Below are positions 6,696-15,764 of a stretch of 64,000 nt of DNA, in pieces. The stretch covers positions 1-64,000 of the forward strand of contig NZ_AEJB01000655.1 of NCBI RefSeq assembly GCF_000331005.1, written 5' to 3'. The DNA comes from Streptomyces turgidiscabies Car8. Its GTDB lineage: Bacteria > Actinomycetota > Actinomycetes > Streptomycetales > Streptomycetaceae. A program made the position numbers and the translations under genes. A model generated the notes under the pieces. That model searched no databases. It had not been told where the DNA came from and saw only the letters and a program-made list of their open reading frames with translations. The first letter of the stretch is position 1. Each line of letters begins with the position of its first letter.

Positions 6696-7175
6696 ATGCC
6701 CCGTGGAGGAGCGCGCGCGGTGTCCGGTCCGCCGCCGGACCCGAGGTCGCTGCGCAGTACGAAGGCCATGGACAAGGGCGGATGGCGGACGCTGCCCGCC
6801 GAGGGACGCGAGGCGCCGGCGCCCGAGTGGCCGCTGACGACCCCGGCTGACCGTGAGCTGGACCTGTGGGACGACCTGTGGGCGAAACCGCAGGCGGTGG
6901 CGTGGGAGGACATGGGCCAGGAGCTGGAGGTCGCGCTGTTCGTACGGACGCTGGCCGAGGCCGAGCGCGCGGACGCCCGCGTCGACGTGAAGAAGATGGT
7001 GCGCGGCTACCTCGACTCGCTCGGGCTGAGCGTGGCGGGCATGAACCGCAACCGGTGGAAGATCGCCCCGGCGATCGAGGAACCCGTCGAGGCGAACGAG
7101 GCCGAACAGGCTCCTGTCCGCCGTCCGTCGGCCCGTGACCGGCTGAGGGTCGTGCCCAATGGCGAAGGGACCTGA
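6696..7175 (+). CDS. Phage terminase small subunit
   Basis: 159 aa from ATG 6696, chosen for the GAAGGAG 8 bp upstream; the frame extends to 6534 but that part is low complexity. The product has a basic N-terminus, a conserved-looking Trp/Asp core (about residues 45-70) and helices thereafter, and directly precedes the large subunit, which it overlaps by 17 bp. Recognition of the packaging site is its expected role. Assignment depends on position and the usual actinophage TerS look. Confidence 0.75.
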   Translation: MPRGGARAVSGPPPDPRSLRSTKAMDKGGWRTLPAEGREAPAPEWPLTTPADRELDLWDDLWAKPQAVAWEDMGQELEVALFVRTLAEAERADARVDVKKMVRGYLDSLGLSVAGMNRNRWKIAPAIEEPVEANEAEQAPVRRPSARDRLRVVPNGEGT

Positions 7176-8793
7176 CGCAGGGGCCGAGTTCGTCGTCGAC
7201 TTCCCCACCCTCTGGATCGTCCCGGACTGGATCGAGGCGCACTGCCCGATCCCGGACGGCTTCCGCGTGGGCGAAGACCTCGTCCTGTACCCGTGGCAGT
7301 TGTGGTGCACGGTCAACCACTACCGGGTCAAGCCGACCGCCACTGTCGGGCAGCTGGCGCCGGCGTTCCACTACCGCCGTAGCCAGGTCGTCGCTCCGCA
7401 GAAGACGGGCAAGGGTCCGTGGTCGGCGACGATCGTTCTGGCCGAGGCGGCCGGGCCGGTGGTGTTCGACGGCTGGGCCAAGGGCGGCGAGCGGTACCGG
7501 TGTTCGGACCATGGCTGTGGCTGCGGCTGGTGGTACGACTACCGGCCGGGCGAGCCGATGGGCGTGCCGTGGCCGACTCCGCTGATCCAGCTGACGGCGA
7601 CGTCCGAGGACCAGGTCGCCAACGTCTACCGGCCGTTGCAGTCGATGGTGAAGCGCGGCCCGTTGTCCGAGATCATGACGGTGGGCGAGGAGTTCACCCG
7701 CGTCGGGGACGACGGCCGTATCGACGTGGTGACGTCGAGCGCTCAGTCCCGACTCGGCAACCCGATCATCTTCGCGATGCAGGACGAGACCGGCCTGTAC
7801 AACGCGGCGAACAAGCTGCGCCGGGTGGCGGAGACGCAGCGGCGTGGCGCGGCCGGCATGGGCGGCCGGTCGATGGAGACGACGAACGGGTGGGACCCGT
7901 CGGAGAAGTCGGTCGCGCAGACGACGTCCGAGGCCAAGGCCAAGGACATCTTCCGGTACCACCCGCAGGCTCCGAAGTCGCTGTCGTACAAGGACAAGCG
8001 GCAGCGCCGGAAGATCCACGCCGTCGTCTACGCGGGATCCTCGCACGTGGATCTCGACGCGATCGAGGCCGAGGCCGCCGAGATCATGGAGCTGGACGAG
8101 GCGCAGGCCGAACGGTTCTTCGGCAACCGGTGCGTGGCAGGGTCGGCGGCCTGGCTGGACGGCGCGAAGTGGGCGGCCAAGGCGAAACCGCGCAGAGTGC
8201 GCCCGGGGACGCGCATCGTGCTGGGCTTCGACGGCTCGGATGTCGACGACTGGACGGCGATCCGCGCCGAGACGATGGACGGCTACCAGTTCACCCCGAA
8301 GTACGGGCCGAACGACGAGCCGACCATCTGGAACCCCGCGGACTACGGAGGCCAGGTGCCGCGCGCGGAGGTGCGCGCGGCGATGGACCAGATCTTCCGC
8401 CGGTACGACGTGGTCCGCGCGTACATGGACCCGCCGTACTGGGAGACGGAGATCGACGAGTTCGTCGACCTCTACGGCGAGGAGCGTGTGATCCGCTGGC
8501 ACACGCGCCGCATCGTGCAGATGCACTCGGCGTGCGAGCGGCTGCGCACCGACGTGCTGAAGCGCAACAGCCCCGGGGCTGCGTTCACGCACGACGGCTG
8601 CCCGATCACGCAGTCGCACATCGAGAACACCCGGGCGGCGGCGCGGCCGATGGACCGCTACGTGCTCCGCAAAGCCAGCCCCGCCCAGAAGATCGACGCG
8701 ACCATCCCGAGCACCATCGTCCACGAGGCTCTCGGCGACGTCATCGCGGCCGGCCTGGCCGAGGCCGAGGTGTCCTACTACTACGGCAAGTGA
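7159..8793 (+). CDS. Phage terminase large subunit
   Basis: 544 aa, ATG at 7159. The packaging ATPase domain has a Walker A variant in QVVAPQKTGKGP (about residues 75-86) and a Walker B/catalytic DE in IIFAMQDETGLYN (about 201-213). The nuclease domain carries Asp in VLGFDGSDVDDW (about 355), Asp in YMDPPYWETEIDEF (about 422) and Asp in KIDATIPSTIVHEALGD (about 513-525). This is the DNA-packaging motor that docks on the portal and cuts concatemers. Full length for the family. Confidence 0.95.
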   Translation: MAKGPDAGAEFVVDFPTLWIVPDWIEAHCPIPDGFRVGEDLVLYPWQLWCTVNHYRVKPTATVGQLAPAFHYRRSQVVAPQKTGKGPWSATIVLAEAAGPVVFDGWAKGGERYRCSDHGCGCGWWYDYRPGEPMGVPWPTPLIQLTATSEDQVANVYRPLQSMVKRGPLSEIMTVGEEFTRVGDDGRIDVVTSSAQSRLGNPIIFAMQDETGLYNAANKLRRVAETQRRGAAGMGGRSMETTNGWDPSEKSVAQTTSEAKAKDIFRYHPQAPKSLSYKDKRQRRKIHAVVYAGSSHVDLDAIEAEAAEIMELDEAQAERFFGNRCVAGSAAWLDGAKWAAKAKPRRVRPGTRIVLGFDGSDVDDWTAIRAETMDGYQFTPKYGPNDEPTIWNPADYGGQVPRAEVRAAMDQIFRRYDVVRAYMDPPYWETEIDEFVDLYGEERVIRWHTRRIVQMHSACERLRTDVLKRNSPGAAFTHDGCPITQSHIENTRAAARPMDRYVLRKASPAQKIDATIPSTIVHEALGDVIAAGLAEAEVSYYYGK

Positions 8794-8803
8794 GGAGGGC
8801 CCG

Positions 8804-10336
8804 ATGGCTACGGAGGCGCAGGCTCTCCAACTGGTCGCGCTGCTGGAGAACGAGCTGATCCGGCGGCGCGGCCCGATCGACCGGTACAACGACTACTACC
8901 GGGGCAAGCACCCGCTGAGGTTCGCGTCGGCCGAGTTCGCCAAGTTCCACGGCGAGCGCTACCGCGACTTCTCCGACAACTGGGTGCAGGTGGTCGCCGA
9001 CTCCCCGGTCGAGCGGCTCACCGTGACCGGGTTCGTCGCCGACGGGGACACGTCGGCGGACAAAGAGCTGTGGAACGTGTGGCAGGTCAACGGGCTCGAC
9101 GCCGATTCCCAGCTCGGGTTCCTCGGCGCGGTCACCGGCGCCCGCTGCTTCGTCCTGGTGTGGGGCGACCCCGACGACCCGGACATGCCGTGCGTGACGT
9201 TCGAGGACGCCTCACAGTGCATCGTCGCGTACGAGCCCGGTTCGCGCCGGCTGCGGCGGGCCGCGCTGAAGCGGTGGCAGGACGGCAACATGGACTTCGC
9301 CACCCTCTACCTCAAGCACGAGGTGTGGAAGTTCGAGCGGCCGTTGCAGCAGCAGGACAAGTCTCCGCAGATGGCCGACGTCGACGAGGCGATGAAGCTG
9401 TGGCTGCCCGAGGGTGAGCAGCGCCGCCGCCGTACGTGGGAGCCGAGGGATGCGGAACTGCTCGGCGAGCCGAACCCGCAGCCCAACCCCATGGGCGTCG
9501 TGCCGATGGTGGAACTCCCGAACAAGCCGATGCTGGTCGAGGACCCGATCTCCGACGTCGCCGGGGTGGTGGCGATGCAGGACGCGATCAACCTGATCTG
9601 GGCGCAGCTGTTCACCGCCTCCGACGCGGCGTCGTTCCCGCAGCGCGTGATCATGGGTGCCGAGCGGCCGATGCTCCCGAAGCTCAACAGCGCGGGCGAG
9701 ATCGTCGGGAAGACGCCCGTCGACCTGGACAAGTTCCAGGTGGACCGGGTCGCGTGGATCACCGGCAAGGATGCGCGGATCGCCGAGTGGTCGGCGGCCA
9801 ACCTGACCATGTACACCGGCATCATTGAGGTCGCCGTGGGCCACCTCGCCGCGCAGACGCGGACCCCGCAGCACTACCTCATCGGGAAGATGGCCAACCT
9901 CGCCGAGGGCGCGCTGCTCGCCGCCGAGACCGGCCTGGTGAAGCGGTGCGACGAGAAGACGCTCTGGTACGGGCAGGGCCTGCGCGAGATGGCCCGGCTG
10001 ATCGCCCTGGCCAAAGGCGAGGACAAGAAGGCCGCCGCGCTGCGCTCGGGCCGCGTGCTGTGGGCGGAAACCGAGTCCCGCTCACATGCGCAGATGGCGG
10101 ACGCACTGCTGAAACTCAAGCAGCTGGGCTTCCCGTTCGAGTGGCTGGCCTTGCGTTATGGCCTCACCCCGACCGAGGTCGCCGCGGTGGTGGCGCTGCG
10201 GGAGCGGGAGATGGAGATGGACCCGGTCTCGGAGATCACCCGACAGCTGACCGGAACCGCGGGCCCCGCCCCGCAGCCGACTCCGGGCCCGGACGACGGC
10301 GCCGAGGACGAGGTGGATGAGGGGGCAGCAGAGTGA
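8804..10336 (+). CDS. Phage portal protein (SPP1 gp6-like)
   Basis: 510 aa, ATG at 8804, GAGGAGGG upstream. N-terminal segment with RYNDYYRGKHPLRF, a central clip/stem region and an acidic, Pro-rich C-terminus (from about residue 485) fit the SPP1 gp6 family of portals. Twelve copies would form the channel at the capsid vertex for DNA entry and tail attachment. It follows TerL by 10 bp and overlaps the MuF-like gene by 4 bp. Confidence 0.9.
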   Translation: MATEAQALQLVALLENELIRRRGPIDRYNDYYRGKHPLRFASAEFAKFHGERYRDFSDNWVQVVADSPVERLTVTGFVADGDTSADKELWNVWQVNGLDADSQLGFLGAVTGARCFVLVWGDPDDPDMPCVTFEDASQCIVAYEPGSRRLRRAALKRWQDGNMDFATLYLKHEVWKFERPLQQQDKSPQMADVDEAMKLWLPEGEQRRRRTWEPRDAELLGEPNPQPNPMGVVPMVELPNKPMLVEDPISDVAGVVAMQDAINLIWAQLFTASDAASFPQRVIMGAERPMLPKLNSAGEIVGKTPVDLDKFQVDRVAWITGKDARIAEWSAANLTMYTGIIEVAVGHLAAQTRTPQHYLIGKMANLAEGALLAAETGLVKRCDEKTLWYGQGLREMARLIALAKGEDKKAAALRSGRVLWAETESRSHAQMADALLKLKQLGFPFEWLALRYGLTPTEVAAVVALREREMEMDPVSEITRQLTGTAGPAPQPTPGPDDGAEDEVDEGAAE

Positions 10337-11316
10337 GCCCCTCACCGGTGGCGGTCGCGCACGCCACCGCGCGGCTGCGCCTGGCCCTGGCCGCCGCCCG
10401 GGCCGCACGTCTGGCGTGGCGCCAGGTCGACCGCAACGCGCCCGGCCCCTCATGGCTCACCGCTCTCGGGCCTGTCATCGCCGCGGTTGCCGGCGCGCAG
10501 CTGGCCGCCGCACGGGGCACGGACCCGTGGCTCGCCGCTCTCCTCGGCAACGACCCGGACCAGGCCGACTCGGACCGGCTAAACCCGGCCGCGCTCACGG
10601 GGGTGACCGGCGACGGCACGCCCCTCGTCACCGCATTGCAGGTCCCCGTGTGGACGGCGCTGCAACTGGTGACCCGGGGCATGCCGGTGTTGCAGGCGAT
10701 GGCGCGCGGACAGGCGCTGCTGGACCTGGTGGTGCGTACCGCCGTGGCGGATGCCGGGCGGGCCGCGGACTCGGTGGGCATGATGGCCCGGCCTGCGGTG
10801 ACCTCGTACGTGCGGGTCGTGGAGTCCGGTGCGTGCTCGCGGTGCGTGGTCCTGGCGGGCCGTGAGTACAGCGTGAGCACCGGGTTCGCCCGGCATCCGC
10901 GCTGCCACTGCGGCATGGAACCGGTCACCCGCGAGCACCGGCCGACACCGACCAACCCGCAGGCCGCCTACGACGCGATGTCCGACGCGGAGCGCAGGCG
11001 GACGTTCGGCGAGGCGGCCGTGAAGGCGATCGACGCCGGCGCCGACATCGGGTTCGTCGTCAACGCGCGGCGCGGCATGGCCACCGCGACCGCGTTCGGG
11101 CGCACCGTCCAGGCCACCAGCGAGCAGACCCGGCGCGGCACGTTCCGTCGCCGCGAGTTCGAGCGGCTGCAAGCCGAGGGCGCCATCCCCTCGTCCCGCA
11201 GCATCCGCGGGTTCCGCCCCGAAGCGGCCCGGTTGATGCCCGAGGAGATCTTCCGGCAGGCCGATGACCGCGAGCACGCGGTCCGTCTGCTGCGCCGGTA
11301 CGGCTACATCTTCTGA
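10333..11316 (+). CDS. MuF-like minor head protein
   Basis: 327 aa, GTG at 10333 overlapping the portal stop. The N-terminal half is helical and Ala-rich. The middle has a Cys/His cluster, GACSRCVVLAGRE then HPRCHCGMEP (about residues 167-198), typical of the zinc-like site in head morphogenesis proteins of actinophages that sit next to the portal. The C-terminal part (from about 215) could be a separate small domain. A few copies enter the head with the portal. No ADP-ribosyltransferase motif is evident. Confidence 0.75.
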   Translation: MSPSPVAVAHATARLRLALAAARAARLAWRQVDRNAPGPSWLTALGPVIAAVAGAQLAAARGTDPWLAALLGNDPDQADSDRLNPAALTGVTGDGTPLVTALQVPVWTALQLVTRGMPVLQAMARGQALLDLVVRTAVADAGRAADSVGMMARPAVTSYVRVVESGACSRCVVLAGREYSVSTGFARHPRCHCGMEPVTREHRPTPTNPQAAYDAMSDAERRRTFGEAAVKAIDAGADIGFVVNARRGMATATAFGRTVQATSEQTRRGTFRRREFERLQAEGAIPSSRSIRGFRPEAARLMPEEIFRQADDREHAVRLLRRYGYIF

Positions 11317-11368
11317 CCCTGGCGGGCGCACAGTGCGCCGGCCGTTCAACCCCGCAATGGGAGCCCTG

Positions 11369-12118
11369 ATGAACCGCAGCACGCTGCCCCGTCATGCCCG
11401 CGCGCACGCGCCCGGGTGGGCGCACCCCTATCCGGCCGGCCCGTTCTCGCCCGTCTTCTACCGCGATGGCGACACCGACGACAACGACGAAGGCGACGAC
11501 CAGGACGACGAAGGCGACGACGACCAGGACGGCGACGGGTCGGACGACGACGGCCAGGACGACGGAGCCGGTGACACCGACGGCGACGACGACCAGGACG
11601 GCGCCGACGCGCTCGGCGACAAGGGCAAGCGGGCGCTGGCCTCCATGAAGGGCAAGTGGAAGAGCGAGCGCGAGAAGCGCAAGCAACTCGAAGACCAGCT
11701 CGCCCAGAAGGACGGCGCGGACGAGGCCGAGACTGTGCGCCGCAAGGCGGAGCAGGACGCCCTCGCCAAGGCGAACACCCGCATCCTGCGGGCCGAGGTG
11801 AAGGCCGCCGCCGTGGGCAAGCTCGCGGACCCGGCCGACGCCTTCAAGTTCCTCGACCTCGAACAGTTCGAGGTCGACGAGGACGGCAACGTCGACAGCG
11901 ACGAGGTTGCCGACGCGATCGAAGAGCTGGTCAAGTCCAAGCCCTACCTGGCAGCCGCAACGGCGAAGAGGTTCCAGGGCACCGGCGACGGAGGAGCGGC
12001 GCGCAAGGCGTCCCGGCCGAAGCAGCTCACCAAGCACGACCTCAAGATCATGACCCCCGAGGCGATCGACCAGGCCCGTATCGACGGGCGGCTCGACGAC
12101 CTCATGGGCGGCAAGTAG
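11369..12118 (+). CDS. Phage scaffolding protein
   Basis: 249 aa from ATG 11369, preferred for GGGAG at 11359-11363; ATG 11357 and GTG 11333 are alternatives. Residues about 30-80 are a nearly pure Asp/Gly/Glu run; after this comes a charged coiled coil (about 88-150, with KGKWKSEREKRKQLEDQLAQ), then a basic tail. Acid-rich N-terminus, coiled coil and position immediately before the coat gene are usual for scaffolds that guide procapsid assembly and leave on maturation. No protease gene is seen. Confidence 0.85.
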   Translation: MNRSTLPRHARAHAPGWAHPYPAGPFSPVFYRDGDTDDNDEGDDQDDEGDDDQDGDGSDDDGQDDGAGDTDGDDDQDGADALGDKGKRALASMKGKWKSEREKRKQLEDQLAQKDGADEAETVRRKAEQDALAKANTRILRAEVKAAAVGKLADPADAFKFLDLEQFEVDEDGNVDSDEVADAIEELVKSKPYLAAATAKRFQGTGDGGAARKASRPKQLTKHDLKIMTPEAIDQARIDGRLDDLMGGK

Positions 12119-12133
12119 CCAGGAGGCTCACCC

Positions 12134-12997
12134 ATGACCGTGCGGAACTTCGTTCCCGAGATCTGGAGTTCGCGGCTGCTCGTCGCGACCCGCAAGGAAC
12201 TCATCTACGCCAGCCCGACCGTGGTCAACCGCGACTACGAGGGCGACATCGCCGAGGCGGGTGACACCGTCCGCATCACGTCGGTGTCCCGCCCGGCGGT
12301 CGGCACCTACGTGCCCGGCTCCACGACGATCACCCCGGAGAAGCTGACCACCGGCCAGCGCACCCTGTACGTCGACCAGTCGAAGTACTGGGCGTTCTCC
12401 ATCGACGACGTCGACAAGAGGCAGGCCAAGTCCAACCTGATCCCGCAGGCGATGAGCGAGGCCGCCTACTCGCTCGCCGACACCATCGACCAGTACGTCG
12501 CCGGGCTGTACACACAGATCGCGGCGGCGAACTTCCTCAACGTGGTCGGCTCGCCGATCGACACGTACACCACGCCGACCGACGCCTACAACAAGGTGCT
12601 CGTGCCGCTGCGCACGAAGCTGACCAAGGCGAACGTGCCCAAGACCGGCCGGTACGTCATCGTGCCGCCGGAGTTCTACGCCTCTCTGCTCCAGGACGAG
12701 CGGTTCATCGCGGCCGACAAGGCCGGCACCGACCAGGGTCTGCGCAACGGGTTCGTCGGACGGGCGGCGAACTTCGACATCTACGAGTCGAACAACAACC
12801 CTGTCCCGACCGGCGACACCACGGTCGTGCAGGCCGGGGTGAAGGAGGCCGTCACCTTCGCCGAGCAGATCAACAAGACCGAGGCCTACCGCCCCGAGAA
12901 CGGGTTCGAGGACGCGGTCAAGGGCCTGGCCCTGTACGGCGCGAAGGTGATCCGCCCCGACCACCTGGCCGCCGCGTTCATCAACCCTGCCCCCTGA
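12134..12997 (+). CDS. Major capsid protein (P22 coat-like)
   Basis: 287 aa, ATG at 12134 with AGGAGG upstream. Starts MTVRNFVPEIWSSRLL, and has GDTVRITSVSRPAVGTY and a C-terminal YRPENGFEDAVKGLALYGAK, the look of the P22-type coat proteins of actinophages, an HK97-fold branch. It builds the icosahedral shell. Position after the scaffold and before a small decoration-type gene is as expected. Complete, without a cleavable delta domain. Confidence 0.9.
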   Translation: MTVRNFVPEIWSSRLLVATRKELIYASPTVVNRDYEGDIAEAGDTVRITSVSRPAVGTYVPGSTTITPEKLTTGQRTLYVDQSKYWAFSIDDVDKRQAKSNLIPQAMSEAAYSLADTIDQYVAGLYTQIAAANFLNVVGSPIDTYTTPTDAYNKVLVPLRTKLTKANVPKTGRYVIVPPEFYASLLQDERFIAADKAGTDQGLRNGFVGRAANFDIYESNNNPVPTGDTTVVQAGVKEAVTFAEQINKTEAYRPENGFEDAVKGLALYGAKVIRPDHLAAAFINPAP

Positions 12998-13012
12998 TCG
13001 GAGAGTCACAGC

Positions 13013-13384
13013 ATGGCGACAACCCAGGTCCCGTACTCCAACCTCGTGCCCAACAGCAACCTGCTCCAGCCCGCGGGCACGGCGCTGGTGGCCGCGCCGA
13101 CGAACGACATGCAGCTCGCGAACGCGTTTCCTGAGCTGACCGTTCTGCGGGTGTCGAACACCGACGACGACACCGCGCTGACGTTCACGGTGAAGGCGGG
13201 TGACCACCCGCCGGCGCTCGCCGCCGGGCAGGGTGACCTCGCCGTCAGCGTGGCGTTCGGCACGGTGCAGTTCATCGGCCCGTTCGAGTCCGGACGGTTC
13301 GTCCAGTCGGACGGTTCGATGATGTTCACCTCGTCGACCACGACCGGCACCGTCACCGCCCTCAAGGTCCCGAGGAACACCTGA
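13013..13384 (+). CDS. Putative head decoration protein
   Basis: 123 aa, ATG at 13013. Beta-rich sequence with many Thr/Ser/Val, such as LTFTVKAGDHPPALAAGQG, and no membrane or coiled-coil segment. Its place directly after the coat gene and small size fit a capsid cement or decoration protein. No sequence family recognised. Confidence 0.6.
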   Translation: MATTQVPYSNLVPNSNLLQPAGTALVAAPTNDMQLANAFPELTVLRVSNTDDDTALTFTVKAGDHPPALAAGQGDLAVSVAFGTVQFIGPFESGRFVQSDGSMMFTSSTTTGTVTALKVPRNT

Positions 13385-13872
13385 TGACCAAGGCGATTGA
13401 GACGATCTACGTACGCGGGGAAGGCGGGGCCGTCATCGCGATGGACCTGCCCCTCCCCGAGGCGATCCAGGAGCGCTTCGACCGAGGCCTGATCCAGCGC
13501 GTCAACGAGGACGGCTCCCCCTACGCCGTCGCACCGGCGCCCGTGCGGGCACCCGTTCCCGCCGAGGGCAGTGCGCTGACGGCAGGGCTGGTGCCGCGCC
13601 CGGGCGCGCGGGCGGGCAAGGACGACTGGGTTCTGTGGGCCATGGCCGTGCACGCCCTGCCCGAGGCGGACGCCCAGGCGATGACCAAGGCGCAGCTTCA
13701 GGAGCTGCCCGAACAGCCCACCGAGGGCGGGCCGCCCGCGCCCGGGGACGGCCGTCCGTCCGAGGACGCCCCGAAGGAAGAGTGGGTCGAGCACATCGTC
13801 AAGCGGGGGTTGCTCGCCCGCGAGGACGCCGAGGCGTACACCAGGGACGACCTCATCGACATGGTCAGCTGA
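13384..13872 (+). CDS. Phage structural-region protein, lysine/acid rich
   Basis: 162 aa, ATG at 13384 overlapping the previous stop by one base. It opens with a beta-like segment (IETIYVRGEGGAVIAMDLP), has a Pro/Ala-rich middle (about residues 40-70), and ends in helices that resemble Rho-N-type SAP motifs (VEHIVKRGLLAREDAEAYTR). Such proteins occur between coat and connector genes in actinophages. Exact role unknown. Confidence 0.6.
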   Translation: MTKAIETIYVRGEGGAVIAMDLPLPEAIQERFDRGLIQRVNEDGSPYAVAPAPVRAPVPAEGSALTAGLVPRPGARAGKDDWVLWAMAVHALPEADAQAMTKAQLQELPEQPTEGGPPAPGDGRPSEDAPKEEWVEHIVKRGLLAREDAEAYTRDDLIDMVS

Positions 13873-13890
13873 CCGGGCAAGGAGGCGACT

Positions 13891-14484
13891 GTGGCGCTTG
13901 CCCCGCTGGCGACGCTCGCCGACCTCGCCGCGCGCGGTCTGACCGTGGCCGCCGAGGAGGAGAGCGTCGCCGAGACGTATCTCGACGTCGCCTCGACCGC
14001 CGTGCGGGAAGCGGCCGGGGTGCCGATCTCGCAGACCACCTCGACGGTCTCCCTGGAAGGGCCGGCCACCCAGTGGCTGTCCCTTCCTGGCCCGCCGATC
14101 GTGTCGGTGGCGACTGTGGAGATCGACGGTGAGGCGGTCACCGACTGGAAGCTGCGCTCACACCGGCTGTGGCGCCGGTCCGGCTGGTCGCCCGGCTGTG
14201 ATCCGTCCGAGGTCGACGTCACCCAGACGCACGGCCTGGCCACGGTGCCCTCGGACATCGTGGACCTGGTGTGCCGGATCGCGGCCACCGCCTTGGCCGA
14301 CTACCGGTCCGATGCGGAGGGCGCGGGCCTGGCCGCCGGGGACATCCGTGCCGAGCGGATCGGCGACTACTCCGTCACCTACGGAGATGCCGGGCTGATC
14401 ACCACCATGGAGCTGCCCGACTACCTGCGCGAGCGGCTCGAAGCCCGCTTCGGTGGCGGCGCCTCCGTACTGAGTTCGCGGTGA
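13891..14484 (+). CDS. Head-tail connector protein (adaptor)
   Basis: 197 aa, GTG at 13891. The early helices (LATLADLAARGLTVAAEE), a beta region with GPPIVSVATVEIDGEAV and a late YSVTYGDAG segment fit the gp6/gp15-type adaptor that binds under the portal. It follows the coat block and overlaps the next connector gene by 4 bp. Confidence 0.75.
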   Translation: MALAPLATLADLAARGLTVAAEEESVAETYLDVASTAVREAAGVPISQTTSTVSLEGPATQWLSLPGPPIVSVATVEIDGEAVTDWKLRSHRLWRRSGWSPGCDPSEVDVTQTHGLATVPSDIVDLVCRIAATALADYRSDAEGAGLAAGDIRAERIGDYSVTYGDAGLITTMELPDYLRERLEARFGGGASVLSSR

Positions 14485-14849
14485 GGGGCCGCGCGGGCAT
14501 CGGCCGCTACCTCAACCGGCAGCTGGAGGTGTGGCGACCCACCCAGGTACCGGACGGCGCGGGCGGGCAGAGCACCACCCTCGTCAAACAGGCGCTGCCC
14601 GTGCGGGCGAAGGTCGACCAGCCCTCGCCCACCGAACGGATGGTCGCCGCGCAGGCGGGCTCTCGCCATTCCCATGACGTGTTCCTGCTGCCGCGCGCGG
14701 ACGTGCGCCGTGGCGACGAGCTGCGCGGCACCGACGACCTCGGACACGACCAGGTGTTCCGGGTGCAGTCGGTGGTGCAGCCGTCCACGCCCGTCTACTC
14801 CAAAGCTCTTGTCGAGCTGATCCAGTCAGAAGGAGAACCCGATGGCTAA
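14481..14849 (+). CDS. Head closure / head-tail joining protein
   Basis: 122 aa, GTG at 14481 overlapping the adaptor stop. Beta-rich with LEVWRPTQVPDGAGGQST and a later HDVFLLPRADVRRGDELRG, which fits the gp16/HK97 gp7 stopper type. It should plug the portal after packaging. Stop overlaps the next gene by 8 bp. Confidence 0.65.
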   Translation: MRGRAGIGRYLNRQLEVWRPTQVPDGAGGQSTTLVKQALPVRAKVDQPSPTERMVAAQAGSRHSHDVFLLPRADVRRGDELRGTDDLGHDQVFRVQSVVQPSTPVYSKALVELIQSEGEPDG

Positions 14850-15180
14850 CCTCAATCTCATCGCGGTGCCGGTGGCCACCGGCCTCGTCGACGTCGCCGC
14901 GCAGGCCGTCGCCGCGGCTGCCCTCGGTGACACCGCGCTCGTCGGACCGGGCCGGTTCCTGTACATCAACAACGCCGACGCCTCGTCGAAGACGGTCACG
15001 CTCGCCACCCCCGGCACGGTGAAGGGCCTCGCCATCGCGGACGCGACGGTCGTCGTGGCCGCCGGGAAGCACGCGATCATCCCGCTCGCCGAGGTCTACC
15101 GCGGCGCCACCGGCCGCGCCGCCATCACCTACAGCGCGGTCACCTCGGTGACGGTCGCCTCGTTCGAGCTGGGCAGCTGA
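14842..15180 (+). CDS. Phage structural protein, small beta-rich
   Basis: 112 aa, ATG at 14842. Ala/Val/Thr-rich beta sequence (VVVAAGKHAIIPLAEVYRG) with no cysteines. It is lodged between connector genes and could be a minor head or tail fiber protein. No family recognised. The next ATG overlaps its TGA. Confidence 0.55.
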   Translation: MANLNLIAVPVATGLVDVAAQAVAAAALGDTALVGPGRFLYINNADASSKTVTLATPGTVKGLAIADATVVVAAGKHAIIPLAEVYRGATGRAAITYSAVTSVTVASFELGS

Positions 15181-15380
15181 TGGACGGCGTGTTCGGCAAG
15201 GAGCAGGCCGGGCGGACGCGACTGCCGGAAGCCTCCGCGCAGGAGTGCCGGCGCCGCGCCGAGGACTGCCTCGGACTGGGGGAGGTGGACGTCGACGTGC
15301 CGCGCGCCATCGCGTGGGGCCTGCTCGCCATCGCCGCCGATCTGCACGAGGTCCGCAAGCAGCTGTCGCGGAAGAGGTGA
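15180..15380 (+). CDS. Small phage protein between connectors
   Basis: 66 aa, ATG at 15180 overlapping the previous stop by one base. Charged and helical, with two Cys and a C-terminal EVRKQLSRKR. Short proteins of this sort occur at the same place in related phages. Function unknown. Confidence 0.55.
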   Translation: MDGVFGKEQAGRTRLPEASAQECRRRAEDCLGLGEVDVDVPRAIAWGLLAIAADLHEVRKQLSRKR

Positions 15381-15386
15381 CCGCAC

Positions 15387-15764
15387 ATGGCGCGGCGCGG
15401 GCGGGCGCGCGTGGAAGTGATCGGCCTCGACCGGCTGGAGCGGCGGCTGCGGGAGCTGCCCAGGCAGTTGAAGGAAGCAGCACGGGCCGAGATCGAGAAC
15501 TCGGGCTCGCTCATGGTGGGGGATGTGCGCCGCAATGTGCGGGTCGACTCCGGCAACCTGCGGGCCAGCATCGACGCGGCCTACCAGAAGGACCGCATGC
15601 AGGTCGAGGTCGGGTGGCGTGATCAGGACGACCTTTACGCCCTGTTCCATGAGCGCGGCACACGGCGGACGCCCGCGAACCCCACGCTCATCCCCGCGCT
15701 GGAGCGTGCCGGGCAGCAGTTCGTGCAGCGGCTCAAGGACGAAGTGCGGAGGCAGATCCGGTGA
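15387..15764 (+). CDS. HK97 gp10-type tail completion protein
   Basis: 125 aa, ATG at 15387. It has the gp10-family build: basic N-terminus, GLDRLERRLRELPRQLKEA helix, then VDSGNLRASI and the LYALFHERGTRRTPANP motif (about residues 83-100) typical of this family. The protein works at the head-tail interface or tail end during assembly. It overlaps the tail terminator gene by 4 bp. Confidence 0.85.
   Translation: MARRGRARVEVIGLDRLERRLRELPRQLKEAARAEIENSGSLMVGDVRRNVRVDSGNLRASIDAAYQKDRMQVEVGWRDQDDLYALFHERGTRRTPANPTLIPALERAGQQFVQRLKDEVRRQIR

Noticed and set aside
6622..8889. 755-codon open frame on the minus strand
   Set aside because: Opposite the terminase genes, Arg/His/Val-rich, no motifs; a GC-bias shadow.
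10333..11316. MuF protein with fused ADP-ribosyltransferase toxin
   Set aside because: C-terminal part is short and no R-S-E motif set is visible.
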